In this document: in pieces, positions 25,148-32,803 of the stretch
Numbering within the stretch: the stretch's first letter is position 1
Layout of the letters: each line of letters begins with the position of its first letter
Source: SHYQ01 sp041674525
GTDB taxonomy: Bacteria > Chloroflexota > Dehalococcoidia > UBA2979
Length of the DNA: 43,839 bases
Direction of reading: 5' to 3'
Assembly (NCBI GenBank): GCA_041674525.1
Contig: JBAYVN010000015.1
Span: 1 to 43,839 of the forward strand
Notes under the pieces: model-generated
Databases searched by the model: none
Told to the model about the DNA's origin: nothing
The model's input: only the letters and a program-made list of their open reading frames with translations
Program-made: the position numbers and the translations under genes

Positions 25148-26125
25148 CTACGGATTCGTCCCGTCGATGCAGCCGATCACCTGCTTGCCTCCGGAGGTGT
25201 AGCCCGCTTTGGCCGTGTAGGCCGCGTTGGACCAGTTCCCCTGCACCTTCCACGCGGTGCCGTTCGTGAACTGGATGGAGGGGCCACCGAAGGTCCACGC
25301 GCACTTGTCGGAGTTCTCGTAGCCCGAGCGGTCGTACCAGCCGGTGCCTCGCGGGTCCGTCACCGCCTCGGACAACTCGTGCGCGCTCACGTTGGCGAGC
25401 GCCTTCAGCCCCTGCGATTGGTTCGCGACGGTGCTCTGTGGGTCACAGCCGCTGTCGCCATCGAGGTTGAAGAAGAAGCCGAACTGGATCGGCACCGTGA
25501 CCGTGCCCGCCCCGTCGCCGTAGTCGTACGCCACCGACCCCCACGAGTGCCACGCGCAGTAGCCCGCGGTTCCCCGGGACCCGTCGATGTACACGGGGTA
25601 GTAGCTGCTGCCGTCGCTGTTGGGCGCTGCCGCGACCCCGGACGTCACGAGCTTCTGGACTTCGGCGAGGATCGTGGACGTCTTCGGCGCGCCGGTCGGG
25701 CCCTTGGAGAGGTCCGTCACCACGGCGTTCGCATGCACGGTCGTGGTCACGTAGCCACCGATGCCGTTGTACTCGGTGTTGGTTCCCATGTAGCTCGAGC
25801 CGTTGGCGCCCGCGTAGAACAGGTTCAATCCCGATTGCTTGTCGCCCAGGAAGTCCGTGCCGAACTTCGCGCCCCAGAAGATCGGCGACACCGTGGCCGC
25901 CGGGAGGATCGGACCGTTGTGGTAGGTCAGCAACGGCGATGGTTTGCCGCTCGACGGGGCACCCCCGCCCCTGGCCCAGTGAATGCCCAGCATCTCGGGC
26001 TCCGGGCGGCCGTGCGGCCCGGGAGGCTGCTGCGCCTCCGCAACGCCCACCGGCCCGGCGCCCGCACCGAGCGCGAACGCGACGGCGAGAGCGGCCACCG
26101 CGAGGAGTCTGCTGTTGCTGAACAT
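25148..26125 (-). CDS. Secreted putative metal-binding protein with HELSEAVTDP motif
   Basis: A 325-residue exported protein. The signal peptide is about 1-31 (LLAVAALAVAFALGAGAG, ending near AEA-QQ). The mature part has PLLTYHNGPILPAATVSPIFWG, GYCAWHSWGSVAYDYG, VSAHELSEAVTDP (HExxE at 239-243), GWYDRSGYENSDKCAW and a C-terminal Gly/Asn-rich domain. The opening and the C-A-W segments recall plant EXORDIUM/Phi-1-like proteins and their bacterial relatives. The HExxE...D arrangement suggests a metal site or protease-like fold, but catalysis is unproven. Six cysteines fit disulfides. The ATG at 26125 has GGAGG six bases upstream. It starts 37 bases after the receiver-domain gene on the same strand, so the two may be co-transcribed. 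Confidence 0.75.
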   Translation of the reverse strand: MFSNSRLLAVAALAVAFALGAGAGPVGVAEAQQPPGPHGRPEPEMLGIHWARGGGAPSSGKPSPLLTYHNGPILPAATVSPIFWGAKFGTDFLGDKQSGLNLFYAGANGSSYMGTNTEYNGIGGYVTTTVHANAVVTDLSKGPTGAPKTSTILAEVQKLVTSGVAAAPNSDGSSYYPVYIDGSRGTAGYCAWHSWGSVAYDYGDGAGTVTVPIQFGFFFNLDGDSGCDPQSTVANQSQGLKALANVSAHELSEAVTDPRGTGWYDRSGYENSDKCAWTFGGPSIQFTNGTAWKVQGNWSNAAYTAKAGYTSGGKQVIGCIDGTNP

Positions 26126-26162
26126 CACGAACCTCCGGCTGCCCCGCGGCACTTCATTGCTG

Positions 26163-26660
26163 TCAGATTCCCAGTCGCCGCAGGACGCGCGGGAAGGAGC
26201 GACGAGCACCCGGGTTCCGCGCCTCACCCCGGTGAGGCGAGCGCGCAGCCCGCATGAGGCGGCGAGGGGCCGCCTCGCGCTCCCGGAGCAGCCCGAACAC
26301 CACGTCGCGCAGCGACTCGAGGAGCACCGGCTTGCCGACGAACGCATCCGCGCCCGCCTGCAGCATCCGCACCACCTCGTCGGGGCGATCGAGGCTGCTC
26401 AGGATCACGATCGACGGGCCGGGGACGCGCCCCTCGCGAGAGAGCGCACGGATCAGCCCCGTCGCGCCGATGTCGGGGAAGCGCGGATCGATGACGATGA
26501 GGTCGCAGGGGACGTCGGTCGACCGCACTGCCTCGATGGCGGCTCGCCACTCGTGCATCTCGGTGACCGCGAATCCGACCCGCCGCAGGTCGGCAGCGAC
26601 CGCCCGCTGGGCGGCGGCATCGCCATCGAGCAGTAGCAACCGTGGTAGACGTTCGGACAT
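26163..26660 (-). CDS. Orphan response-regulator receiver protein
   Basis: A 165-residue protein consisting of a CheY-like receiver with all key residues: the acidic pair in LLLLDGDAA (Asp12/Asp14), phospho-acceptor Asp58 (LIVIDPRFPD), Ser88 in VILSS and Lys110 in FVGKP. The C-terminal 40 residues are Arg-rich (LMRAARSPHRGEARNPGARR) and contain no recognisable output domain, so it may act by protein contact or bind nucleic acid nonspecifically. The ATG at 26660 follows GGGGAG. The secreted HExxE protein gene follows 37 bases downstream. The MASE1 kinase about 1.3 kb further on is a candidate partner. Confidence 0.85.
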   Translation of the reverse strand: MSERLPRLLLLDGDAAAQRAVAADLRRVGFAVTEMHEWRAAIEAVRSTDVPCDLIVIDPRFPDIGATGLIRALSREGRVPGPSIVILSSLDRPDEVVRMLQAGADAFVGKPVLLESLRDVVFGLLREREAAPRRLMRAARSPHRGEARNPGARRSFPRVLRRLGI

Positions 26661-26860
26661 CTCGTTCTCCCCGCCAGTGCAGCGAGCGTACGAGGGGCGC
26701 CTTCCGGGCTTCATAAGACACGCCGAAGAAAACATGTGAACTCGTCCGTTGCCTGCGGCCGCGCGTGAGTGCGAAGCAGGCTCGTGCGAGTGCGTGAGGC
26801 GGCGAAGCGGTGAGGGAGCGGGGCGGAGCGGCTGGGCGTGCCCCCCAGGCGAGGATGGGG

Positions 26861-27142
26861 CTACGGAATGATGGGCGCGCCAGACTCGCGCGGCACGCGG
26901 CCATCCAGCTTCCCGCCGCCCCCGCGGGAGCGGGCGTCGCGAACCGCGTCCATGAAGCGCTTCCGCGCGGACTCCACCGTCTGGGTGTCCGGATCGAGGG
27001 CGTCGACGGCCTGGTTCGAGGCGGAGGAGGCGGGGCCCGGCGGCTGGCCCGTGGAGGTGCCGCGCGGAGGCCGGCCGCTCACGCGACGACCCGCGGCGAG
27101 CACCATCCGGAGAGCCGACAACACACGGGCGACGATACTCAA
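26861..27142 (-). CDS. Hypothetical small protein, about 93 aa
   Basis: Not a recognised family. Third codon positions are almost all G or C in this frame, which supports a real gene. The N-terminal part is basic and helical (VLSALRMVLAAGRRVSG), the middle Pro/Gly/Ser-rich, and the end charged (DPDTQTVESARKRFMDAVRD). The start is uncertain: a TTG at 27142 preceded by GGAACGGGAACG is the best placed, and the ATG 12 codons later is the only in-frame ATG near the N-terminus. It sits between the HExxH secreted protein and receiver genes on the same strand. Confidence 0.5.
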   Translation of the reverse strand: MSIVARVLSALRMVLAAGRRVSGRPPRGTSTGQPPGPASSASNQAVDALDPDTQTVESARKRFMDAVRDARSRGGGGKLDGRVPRESGAPIIP

Positions 27143-27280
27143 GCGCGTTCCCGTTCCGCGGCGACCCGCGCGGGCGAGCCGCTGGGGATCTGCCTGAAAT
27201 AGTAATAGAAAGGCAGAAGATTGTCTGTGCCCGCACGCACCCACGCGCAACATCGCTGCCTGCATAGTCCGCCGCATTAC

Positions 27281-27297
27281 CCGCCGGACCCCGGCGG
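27281..27297 (-). terminator. CCGCCGG-N3-CCGGCGG hairpin after the HExxH gene
   Basis: A perfect 7-bp GC stem with a 3-base loop, starting 2 bases after the TAG stop of the minus-strand HExxH gene. No long U-tract follows. The AT-rich segment at about 27195-27220 beyond it could carry a promoter for the next minus-strand gene. Confidence 0.5.
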
Positions 27298-27299
27298 CA

Positions 27300-28022
27300 C
27301 TACTGGAGGTTCCCCGTGCGAACGACCTCGCACGCGTACCACTCCGCCCGATTCGCATCCGTCGCCGGCGCCAGGAGGGTGCCGTGAGCATCCACCCCCG
27401 CCGCCCAGCAGTACCAGTCCGTCGGCTCCCACGGCGGCCGCCCGCCGGTCAGCGCCAGGGCCTCCTCGAACGTGCCGGGCCGCGGATGCCCCGGCGAGCC
27501 ATTCGCCATGCCGTCGTCCATCCAGTCGAGCACGTGCGCCAGTTCGTGCTCCAGGACCATCTGCCCGATCAGCGTGCTGGTATCCACATCGCCGAGGCGG
27601 ATCCGCCAGACATCGTCGGGGCAGGTCCACCGCCCGTCCCACACCCAGCGTGCGCAACCGGAGTCCGCGGTCGCCCGTACCTCGCCCGTGCCCACCGTGA
27701 CGAGACGCGGTGCCGAACGTTCGATCATGACGCGGGGCCCGATGATCGCGAGCAGCACCGGGATCATCGACGACATTCGCTGCTCCGCGACCTCCTCCGG
27801 ACTCGGGGGCGCGGTCTCCACCGGGGCGGGTGCGGGCGCGCCAGGTTGCTCCCCACCGGCCGCGCAATCGTCCGGCGCGGCGCCATCCTCAGGCACGAGC
27901 TGCTGGCAGCCCGGTGGCGATGCCGCGACGTCACCGCCTTCCGCCGCGAATGTCCTGCCATCCGGCATGGACACGCACAGGGTGGCGGCGACGAGCAACA
28001 CGAGGAATGACACGGCCTTCAC
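27300..28022 (-). CDS. Secreted putative zinc metallopeptidase (HExxH)
   Basis: A 240-residue exported protein with a signal peptide of about 1-27 (VSFLVLLVAATLCVS), then a Pro/Ala-rich linker (GAPAPAPVETAPPSP). The mature domain contains LEHELAHVLDWMDDG, with zinc-ligand motif HELAH at 159-163 and Asp166 three residues later. Downstream WYCWAAGVDAHG and AEWYACEVV hold Trp and Cys that probably form the core and a disulfide. Family not identified; it resembles small bacterial metalloproteases with an HExxHxxD/H pattern. The frame opens with GTG at 28022 without a strong ribosome site, so the exact start is uncertain. Confidence 0.7.
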   Translation of the reverse strand: MKAVSFLVLLVAATLCVSMPDGRTFAAEGGDVAASPPGCQQLVPEDGAAPDDCAAGGEQPGAPAPAPVETAPPSPEEVAEQRMSSMIPVLLAIIGPRVMIERSAPRLVTVGTGEVRATADSGCARWVWDGRWTCPDDVWRIRLGDVDTSTLIGQMVLEHELAHVLDWMDDGMANGSPGHPRPGTFEEALALTGGRPPWEPTDWYCWAAGVDAHGTLLAPATDANRAEWYACEVVRTGNLQ

Positions 28023-28527
28023 GGCAGATTTCGCCCCCGCACAGGTGCGTCAGCTGTCGTGAGCGACCGCCGTTCGCGATCAGTTCATGGTTGCCGCCTC
28101 GGTGAAATGCGTCTGAATTGCGCAGGAAGTCGCAAATCGCCGCCCCTGGCCGCAGGGCCGGGGATGGGCGATGCCGCGCTCCGGCCTCGTCCCGCGCGGC
28201 GCGCGAACCGCGGTCGAACGGCGGCGCGGGGATGCTGGGGTCAGCGAAACATCAGGCGCACAACGCCCCGCGAATGCCCCACGCAGGGCGGGCACGGAGC
28301 CCGCAAGGGGGTCGCGACGGCCGCTCTGATGCAGGCTCACCATTGCGATCAGGGGCTGGAGCCGGTAGAAGGTCATGAAGGGCTCGGCTCGGTTGATCTA
28401 GGCAAGAACACGTATCGCCTCGCGCGCACCGCACGGATCACGCGCACGGATCACGGGCGACCGCAGACACGCAAGCCCTTGCCGGCATGCGCCGGGGCGG
28501 CTGCACCGATGCTGCGTTGGAGGTCAG
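28023..28527. other. 505-base intergenic region
   Basis: It separates the divergent HExxH gene (minus) and the 51-aa small gene (plus). I see a short bulged hairpin (CCCC-t-GGCC / GGCC-GGGG, about 28143-28163) and a direct repeat CGCACGGATCACG (about 28427-28455). No coding frame shows the local codon bias, and no tRNA or riboswitch is recognised. Confidence 0.45.
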
Positions 28528-28683
28528 ATGTCGGGCCGCACAGACGCCGAGGTCACGCGTACGATCCTGCGGGCGGCGGCCACCGTCCCGGGCCCCGCGC
28601 CGTCGGCGATCGAGGCTGCGCGCCGGAAGCTGACGCAGGCCGTCCGCTCGGGCCAGCCTGAGGAGGCGGTCGCCGCGGACTGA
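28528..28683 (+). CDS. Small hypothetical protein, 51 aa
   Basis: A short gene with a near-ideal ribosome site (GGAGG, 4 bases, ATG). The product is helical and basic with the pattern MSGRTDAEVTRTILRAAA, a Pro-rich turn (VPGPAPSAIEAARRK) and an acidic end (SGQPEEAVAAD). There is no membrane helix or cysteine. GC-rich third positions support coding. It is convergent with the prepilin peptidase gene (30 bases between stops). The function is unknown; size and charge could suit a small regulator or an anti-sigma-like or ribosome-associated peptide, with no direct evidence. Confidence 0.55.
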   Translation: MSGRTDAEVTRTILRAAATVPGPAPSAIEAARRKLTQAVRSGQPEEAVAAD

Positions 28684-28713
28684 CCTCGGCGGCTCGCTGA
28701 GCAGACCCGCTCG

Positions 28714-29247
28714 CTACGTCAGAACGGCGCCCTTCAGGAACAGCGCGCTCAGCACGCCCACCGCCAGCGCCGGGCCAAACGCGAACGTGCTCCGCCGGCC
28801 GCGGCCGGTGGCGAGCAGGCCCAGCGCGATCACGGCCCCCGCGATCAGCGAGATCGCCAGGTACGCGGGCACGCCGCCCAGCCCGAGGAACGCGCCCGCG
28901 AAGGCGCTGAACTTGGCGTCGCCCAGTCCGAGCCCGCCACGCCCCAGCACCACCAGTCCCGTGGTGACGGCACCCGCCGCGAATGCCCCCCCGAGCGCGC
29001 TGAGCGCCGCGGGGATGCCCCCGAGCAGCGCAGCGACGACGATGGCGATCAGGGTGCCGTTGTACGTCACGAGGTTCGGGATGCGACGCTCCCGGAGGTC
29101 GATCGCCACGACGAGCCCGGTCGTCGCGCCGAACACGACCGCCCACGCCAGCGCCAGCGCTCCGTGGGTGCGGGTGACGGCAACCAGTCCGAACGCGAGC
29201 GCGCCGGCGGCCACCAGCAGCGCGAAGTGCTCGCGGCGCACGGGCAT
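28714..29247 (-). CDS. cpaA: Prepilin peptidase (A24, TadV/CpaA type)
   Basis: A 177-residue integral membrane aspartic protease of the short TadV/CpaA type, without the N-terminal methylase domain. The two catalytic aspartates are Asp50 in VVAIDLRERRIPN and Asp110 in the diagnostic GLGLGDAKFSAF (GxGD). Six or so membrane helices cover nearly the whole length. It should process the Flp pilin and TadE-like pseudopilin of this locus after the conserved glycine. The ATG at 29247 overlaps the DUF192 stop by one base (TGATG), so I prefer it over the GTG two codons upstream. It is the last gene of the Tad locus. Confidence 0.92.
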   Translation of the reverse strand: MPVRREHFALLVAAGALAFGLVAVTRTHGALALAWAVVFGATTGLVVAIDLRERRIPNLVTYNGTLIAIVVAALLGGIPAALSALGGAFAAGAVTTGLVVLGRGGLGLGDAKFSAFAGAFLGLGGVPAYLAISLIAGAVIALGLLATGRGRRSTFAFGPALAVGVLSALFLKGAVLT

Positions 29248-29588
29248 CAACACAGCTCCAGGCGAGCGCCCGGGTGCAGCTGCAGCGCCTCAGCGTCTCC
29301 GGCGCGCAGCTCCACAGTCTGTCGTGCGCCGCGCGGCCCGAAGCTGATGCGCCACGGCCGGAGTCCACGCACCACGCGCAGCACCTCCGAGCCGGCGTTG
29401 ACGTAGACCACGTCGATGGGGAAGCGCATGAAGCACGTGTGCACCGATCCGCAGGCGGGCAGCCACAGAGCGACGGATCCGGGCAGCTCGCTGCGGCCCA
29501 TCAGGCCCAGCAGCCGGTCCAGCGCCGTGCTGGCCACGGCCGCCAGTCCCACCTCGCGGCCATCCACCGTCAAGCGTGCCGCCCGCAT
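29247..29588 (-). CDS. DUF192 family protein
   Basis: A 113-residue protein with the DUF192 hallmarks: LLGLMGRSELPG, ALWLPACGSVHTCFMRFPIDVVYVN and LRPWRISF, with a C-terminal LRAGDAEALQLHPGARLEL. DUF192 proteins are small beta-rich domains of unknown function, usually exported; here no signal peptide is evident. It overlaps both neighbours by one base: the tadC stop on one side and the prepilin peptidase start on the other. It is therefore translated within the pilus operon, and a role in pilus assembly or pilin quality is possible. Confidence 0.88.
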   Translation of the reverse strand: MRAARLTVDGREVGLAAVASTALDRLLGLMGRSELPGSVALWLPACGSVHTCFMRFPIDVVYVNAGSEVLRVVRGLRPWRISFGPRGARQTVELRAGDAEALQLHPGARLELC

Positions 29589-30493
29589 CAGCGCGGGGCC
29601 CCCAGCACGTCCATCGCGTGGATGATGACCGGGCCCAGCAACAGGATCAGCAGCGTGGGGAACATGAAGAGCGCCGTCGGGAGCGTGATCTTCACCGGGA
29701 CCTTGCCCGCCATCTCGCGCGCCCGTTGCCGCCGCCGCTCGCGGCTCTCAGCCGCGTGGTTCCTGAGCACCCGGGCGATCGGCGCGCCTGTTCGCTCCGC
29801 CTGGGAGACCGCACGGGCAAACACGCGCATCTCCTGCACGCCGCACCGCGTCGCCATCTGCTCGAACGCCTCCGAGCGATCACGGCCGAGGCTGATGTCG
29901 CGCACCACGTGCCCGAACTCCTGGCCCGCGGGGCCCGGCATCTTCTCGGCAACGGACAGCAGCGCGGCCTGGAAGCCCAGTCCCGCCTCCACGTTGGTGA
30001 TCACGAGGTCAATGGCGTCCGGAAGCGATCGCTGGATCGCCAGGCCACGCGCACGCACCTTGCGGCGGAGCCAGTTCCACGGGAGGTACAACCCAACGAA
30101 CGACCAGAAGGCGCCGGCTTCGAGGATCCGGATCTCGCTGGTGGAGCTGAAGGAGAGGAACGCGATCACGAAGATGATCGGCGACACCACGCCGGCGGCC
30201 AGCCAGATCGCGACGAACCGGCTGAAGGACGCGGGGTCGCCAGCCATCTGCAGGTCGCGCCTGATGCGGCCCTCGATCCGGGCCGGGAGCACGCGGGCCA
30301 GGCTGTTGGCCGCGTTGCCCATCAGCGGCCGCAGGATACGGTCACCGAACGAGGGCGACAGGGGATCGGTTTCCACGTCCTCGCCGATCCGCTCGAGGCG
30401 CCGGCGCGTGTCATCGGGACGGTTCGGTCGCCCGATCGCGAACACCAGGAGCGCGACGGACAGTCCAGCGAGCAAGGGCAGGAGCCACTGCAT
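29588..30493 (-). CDS. tadC: TadC, type II/IV secretion F-domain inner-membrane protein
   Basis: A 301-residue platform protein of the Tad pilus. The N-terminal helix (LLPLLAGLSVALLVFAIGR) and a cytoplasmic region precede paired helices (FVAIWLAAGVVSPIIFVIAF). The T2SSF domain contains VRARGLAIQRSLPDAIDLVITNVEAGLGFQAAL, a hallmark, and GRDRSEAFEQMATRCGVQEMR. The final helix is LPTALFMFPTLLILLLGPVI. With TadB it forms the membrane platform driven by the CpaF ATPase. It is separated by one base from tadB and overlaps DUF192 by one base. Confidence 0.94.
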   Translation of the reverse strand: MQWLLPLLAGLSVALLVFAIGRPNRPDDTRRRLERIGEDVETDPLSPSFGDRILRPLMGNAANSLARVLPARIEGRIRRDLQMAGDPASFSRFVAIWLAAGVVSPIIFVIAFLSFSSTSEIRILEAGAFWSFVGLYLPWNWLRRKVRARGLAIQRSLPDAIDLVITNVEAGLGFQAALLSVAEKMPGPAGQEFGHVVRDISLGRDRSEAFEQMATRCGVQEMRVFARAVSQAERTGAPIARVLRNHAAESRERRRQRAREMAGKVPVKITLPTALFMFPTLLILLLGPVIIHAMDVLGAPR

Positions 30494-30494
30494 G

Positions 30495-31472
30495 TCAGAC
30501 CTCCACCTTGCTGATCTTCTTGATCACGATGTAGCCGAACAGGTCGAGCGCGAGCGAGACTCCGAGCAGCACCTGGCCGCGCGGGTCGATGAAGAGCAGC
30601 TTGTAGCGGACCGGATCCATCAGGCCCAGGAAGGCGACCAGGGCCAGCGGCAGGAACGCGATGATGACCGCCGAGAACCGCTCGCGCGACGTCAGCGCGG
30701 ACAGCTCGAGGCGGAACGCCTGGCGGTGCCGGATCGTCTGCGACACGCCCTCGAGGATCTCGGCGAGGTTGCCCCCGCTCCGGCGCTGGATGGCGATCGC
30801 GGTCGCGACCATGTCGAAGTCCGCGCTGTTCAACCGGCGGTTCAGCTGCTCGAGCGATTCGTCCACGTCGGCGCCCAGCCGGATCGCATCCACCAGCCGG
30901 GTGAGCTCGCTCGCCAGCGGATCGTCGAGCTCCGAGGCCGTTGCCGAGAGCGCCTGCAGATAGCCGAACCCGGAGCGCATCATCGACGCCATGAGATCGG
31001 ACATCTCCGCGAGCTGGCGCTCGATCGCCTTGGCGCGGCGGCTCGTGACCACGCTCACCACCACCGGCGGCGCCACGCAACCGAGCAACAGGCCGAGGCC
31101 CAGCCCCACCACCGCCGAGAAGCCCAGCAGCAGTCCGGCCCCGAACCCGAGCACGGCCCCCAGCAGGATCGCCGCCAGGCGAATGGCCACGTACTCGCCG
31201 ACGCGCAGCGGCAGGCCGCTCCGCTCCAGCGTCTCCGCGGTCCCCGCCGCCACCAGCCGATCCAGGCGGTAGCCCAGGTTCGCGAACCCTCGACGGGTCT
31301 TGAGCAGCGAGACGTCGTTGGCGTAGATGCTGGTCGCCTCGGCGAGCGCCTGCACGCGGCCCTGCACCGTGCGGGCCGGGGATCGCATGGAGGCGACGCC
31401 GGCGACCAGCAGCAGCATGGCCACACCGGCCGAGATCGACAGCATGACCGGGATGAGGCCCTCGCCGATCAT
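30495..31472 (-). CDS. tadB: TadB, type II/IV secretion F-domain inner-membrane protein
   Basis: A 325-residue protein with an N-terminal helix (VMLSISAGVAMLLLVAGV) and a short basic region. A central hydrophobic pair (AAILLGAVLGFGAGLLLGF, and a segment with LGLLLGCVAPPVVVS) precedes the T2SSF domain, which has KAIERQLAEMSDLMASMMRSGFGYLQAL and GGNLAEILEGVSQTIRHRQ. Two C-terminal helices follow (FSAVIIAFLPLALVAFLGL, LLGVSLALDLFGYIVIKK). It partners TadC as the inner-membrane platform of the pilus machine. The ATG overlaps the cpaF stop by four bases (ATGA). Confidence 0.94.
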   Translation of the reverse strand: MIGEGLIPVMLSISAGVAMLLLVAGVASMRSPARTVQGRVQALAEATSIYANDVSLLKTRRGFANLGYRLDRLVAAGTAETLERSGLPLRVGEYVAIRLAAILLGAVLGFGAGLLLGFSAVVGLGLGLLLGCVAPPVVVSVVTSRRAKAIERQLAEMSDLMASMMRSGFGYLQALSATASELDDPLASELTRLVDAIRLGADVDESLEQLNRRLNSADFDMVATAIAIQRRSGGNLAEILEGVSQTIRHRQAFRLELSALTSRERFSAVIIAFLPLALVAFLGLMDPVRYKLLFIDPRGQVLLGVSLALDLFGYIVIKKISKVEV

Positions 31473-32803
31473 CGGATTGCCATCCGCTCGGTCGGCCCCG
31501 TCCAGGCCTCGGAGATGCCGAACTGCGCGAAGCGGTCCGCGAACCGCGGCCGGATGCCGGTGGCGCGCATCTCGCCCTCCACCTTGCCTTCCGGGTTCAT
31601 GCGGATGTGCTCCAGGCGGAAGATGTCCTGCAGCGCGACGATGTCGCCTTCCATCCCGGCCACCTCGGTGGCCGCCACGACCTTGCGCGTGCCGTCCGAC
31701 ATGCGCCCGATCTGGATGATCAGATGCAGCGCGGACGTCATCTGCTCGCGGATCGCGCGCGTGGGGAGCTCGAAGCCCGCCATCATCACCATGTTCTCGA
31801 TGCGCGCCAGGGCGTCGCGCGGCGAGTTGGCGTGGACGGTGGTGATGGAGCCCTCGTGCCCGGTGTTCATCGCCTGCATCATGTCGAAGGCTTCCGAACC
31901 GCGAACCTCGCCCACGATGATGCGGTCGGGGCGCATACGCAGCGCGTTCCGCACCAGGTCGCGCTGCGTCACCGCGAGCGACGACTCGCCGGTGGGCGGC
32001 CGCGCCTCCAGCGTGACCACGTGCGGCTGCCGGAGCTGGATCTCCATCGGATCCTCGATGGTGACGATCCGCTCCTGGCGCGGAATGAACGCGGAGAGCG
32101 CACTCAGCAGCGTGGTCTTGCCGGAGCCGGTGCCGCCCGAGATCACGATGTTGACCTTCGACGCCACGCTCGCGCGCAGGAAGCCCGCGACCTGCTCCGA
32201 GATCGTCCCGATGCGCACCAGGTCGTCGAAGTCGAACCGCTCGGGCTGGAACTTGCGGATCGTGATCGAGGGACTGCGCACGGCAATCGGCGGGATGACG
32301 ATGTTGACGCGCGATCCATCCGCCAGGCGACCGTCCACCAGCGGGGAAGCCTCGTCCAGCCGGCGGCCGAGCGGCGCCACGATGCGGTCGGCGATGCGGC
32401 GGATGTGATCGTTGTTCCGGAAGCGCACGGCGCTGGCGTAGATCACGCCGCCCTTCTCGAAGTAGATGTCGGACGGCCCGTTCACCATCACTTCGCTGAT
32501 CTCAATGTCGTCCAGCAGCGGCTGGATCGGGCCGAAGCCAAGCACCTCGTTGCAGACCGCCGCGGTCAGCTCCTGCTTGAGCACACCGGCGATGCCCGGC
32601 GCGATGTCGGCCAGCATCACGGCGACGCTGCGCTCCAGGTGCGCCTTCGCCTCGACGGGCGGCAGGGCGTCGAGCGCCCGCACGTCCACGTCCTGCAGCA
32701 CGCGCTCGTGGACGCGGATCACCAGCCGGTCGCGGGATTCGTCCGTGTCCTCTGTGTCGATGAGCCTCACCGAGGGGTTCCGCGGGGGGATGGTCGTGGT
32801 CAT
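31469..32803 (-). CDS. cpaF: CpaF/TadA pilus assembly ATPase
   Basis: A 444-residue hexameric secretion ATPase powering pilus extension (and probably retraction). An N-terminal helical domain with FGPIQPLLDDIEISEVMVNG is family typical. The ATPase core has ISGGTGSGKTTLLSAL (Walker A about 223-231), IEDPMEIQL (Asp box), PDRIIVGEVRG (Walker B, Glu299) and GHEGSITTVHANS (His box). The TAA of cpaE overlaps its ATG (TAATG), and its own stop overlaps tadB. Confidence 0.96.
   Translation of the reverse strand: MTTTIPPRNPSVRLIDTEDTDESRDRLVIRVHERVLQDVDVRALDALPPVEAKAHLERSVAVMLADIAPGIAGVLKQELTAAVCNEVLGFGPIQPLLDDIEISEVMVNGPSDIYFEKGGVIYASAVRFRNNDHIRRIADRIVAPLGRRLDEASPLVDGRLADGSRVNIVIPPIAVRSPSITIRKFQPERFDFDDLVRIGTISEQVAGFLRASVASKVNIVISGGTGSGKTTLLSALSAFIPRQERIVTIEDPMEIQLRQPHVVTLEARPPTGESSLAVTQRDLVRNALRMRPDRIIVGEVRGSEAFDMMQAMNTGHEGSITTVHANSPRDALARIENMVMMAGFELPTRAIREQMTSALHLIIQIGRMSDGTRKVVAATEVAGMEGDIVALQDIFRLEHIRMNPEGKVEGEMRATGIRPRFADRFAQFGISEAWTGPTERMAIR

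Noticed and set aside
28059..28661. 200-aa plus-strand frame across the 28.0-28.6 kb spacer
   Set aside because: No codon-position bias, Arg/Gly-rich, and its end overlaps the better supported 51-aa gene in another frame.
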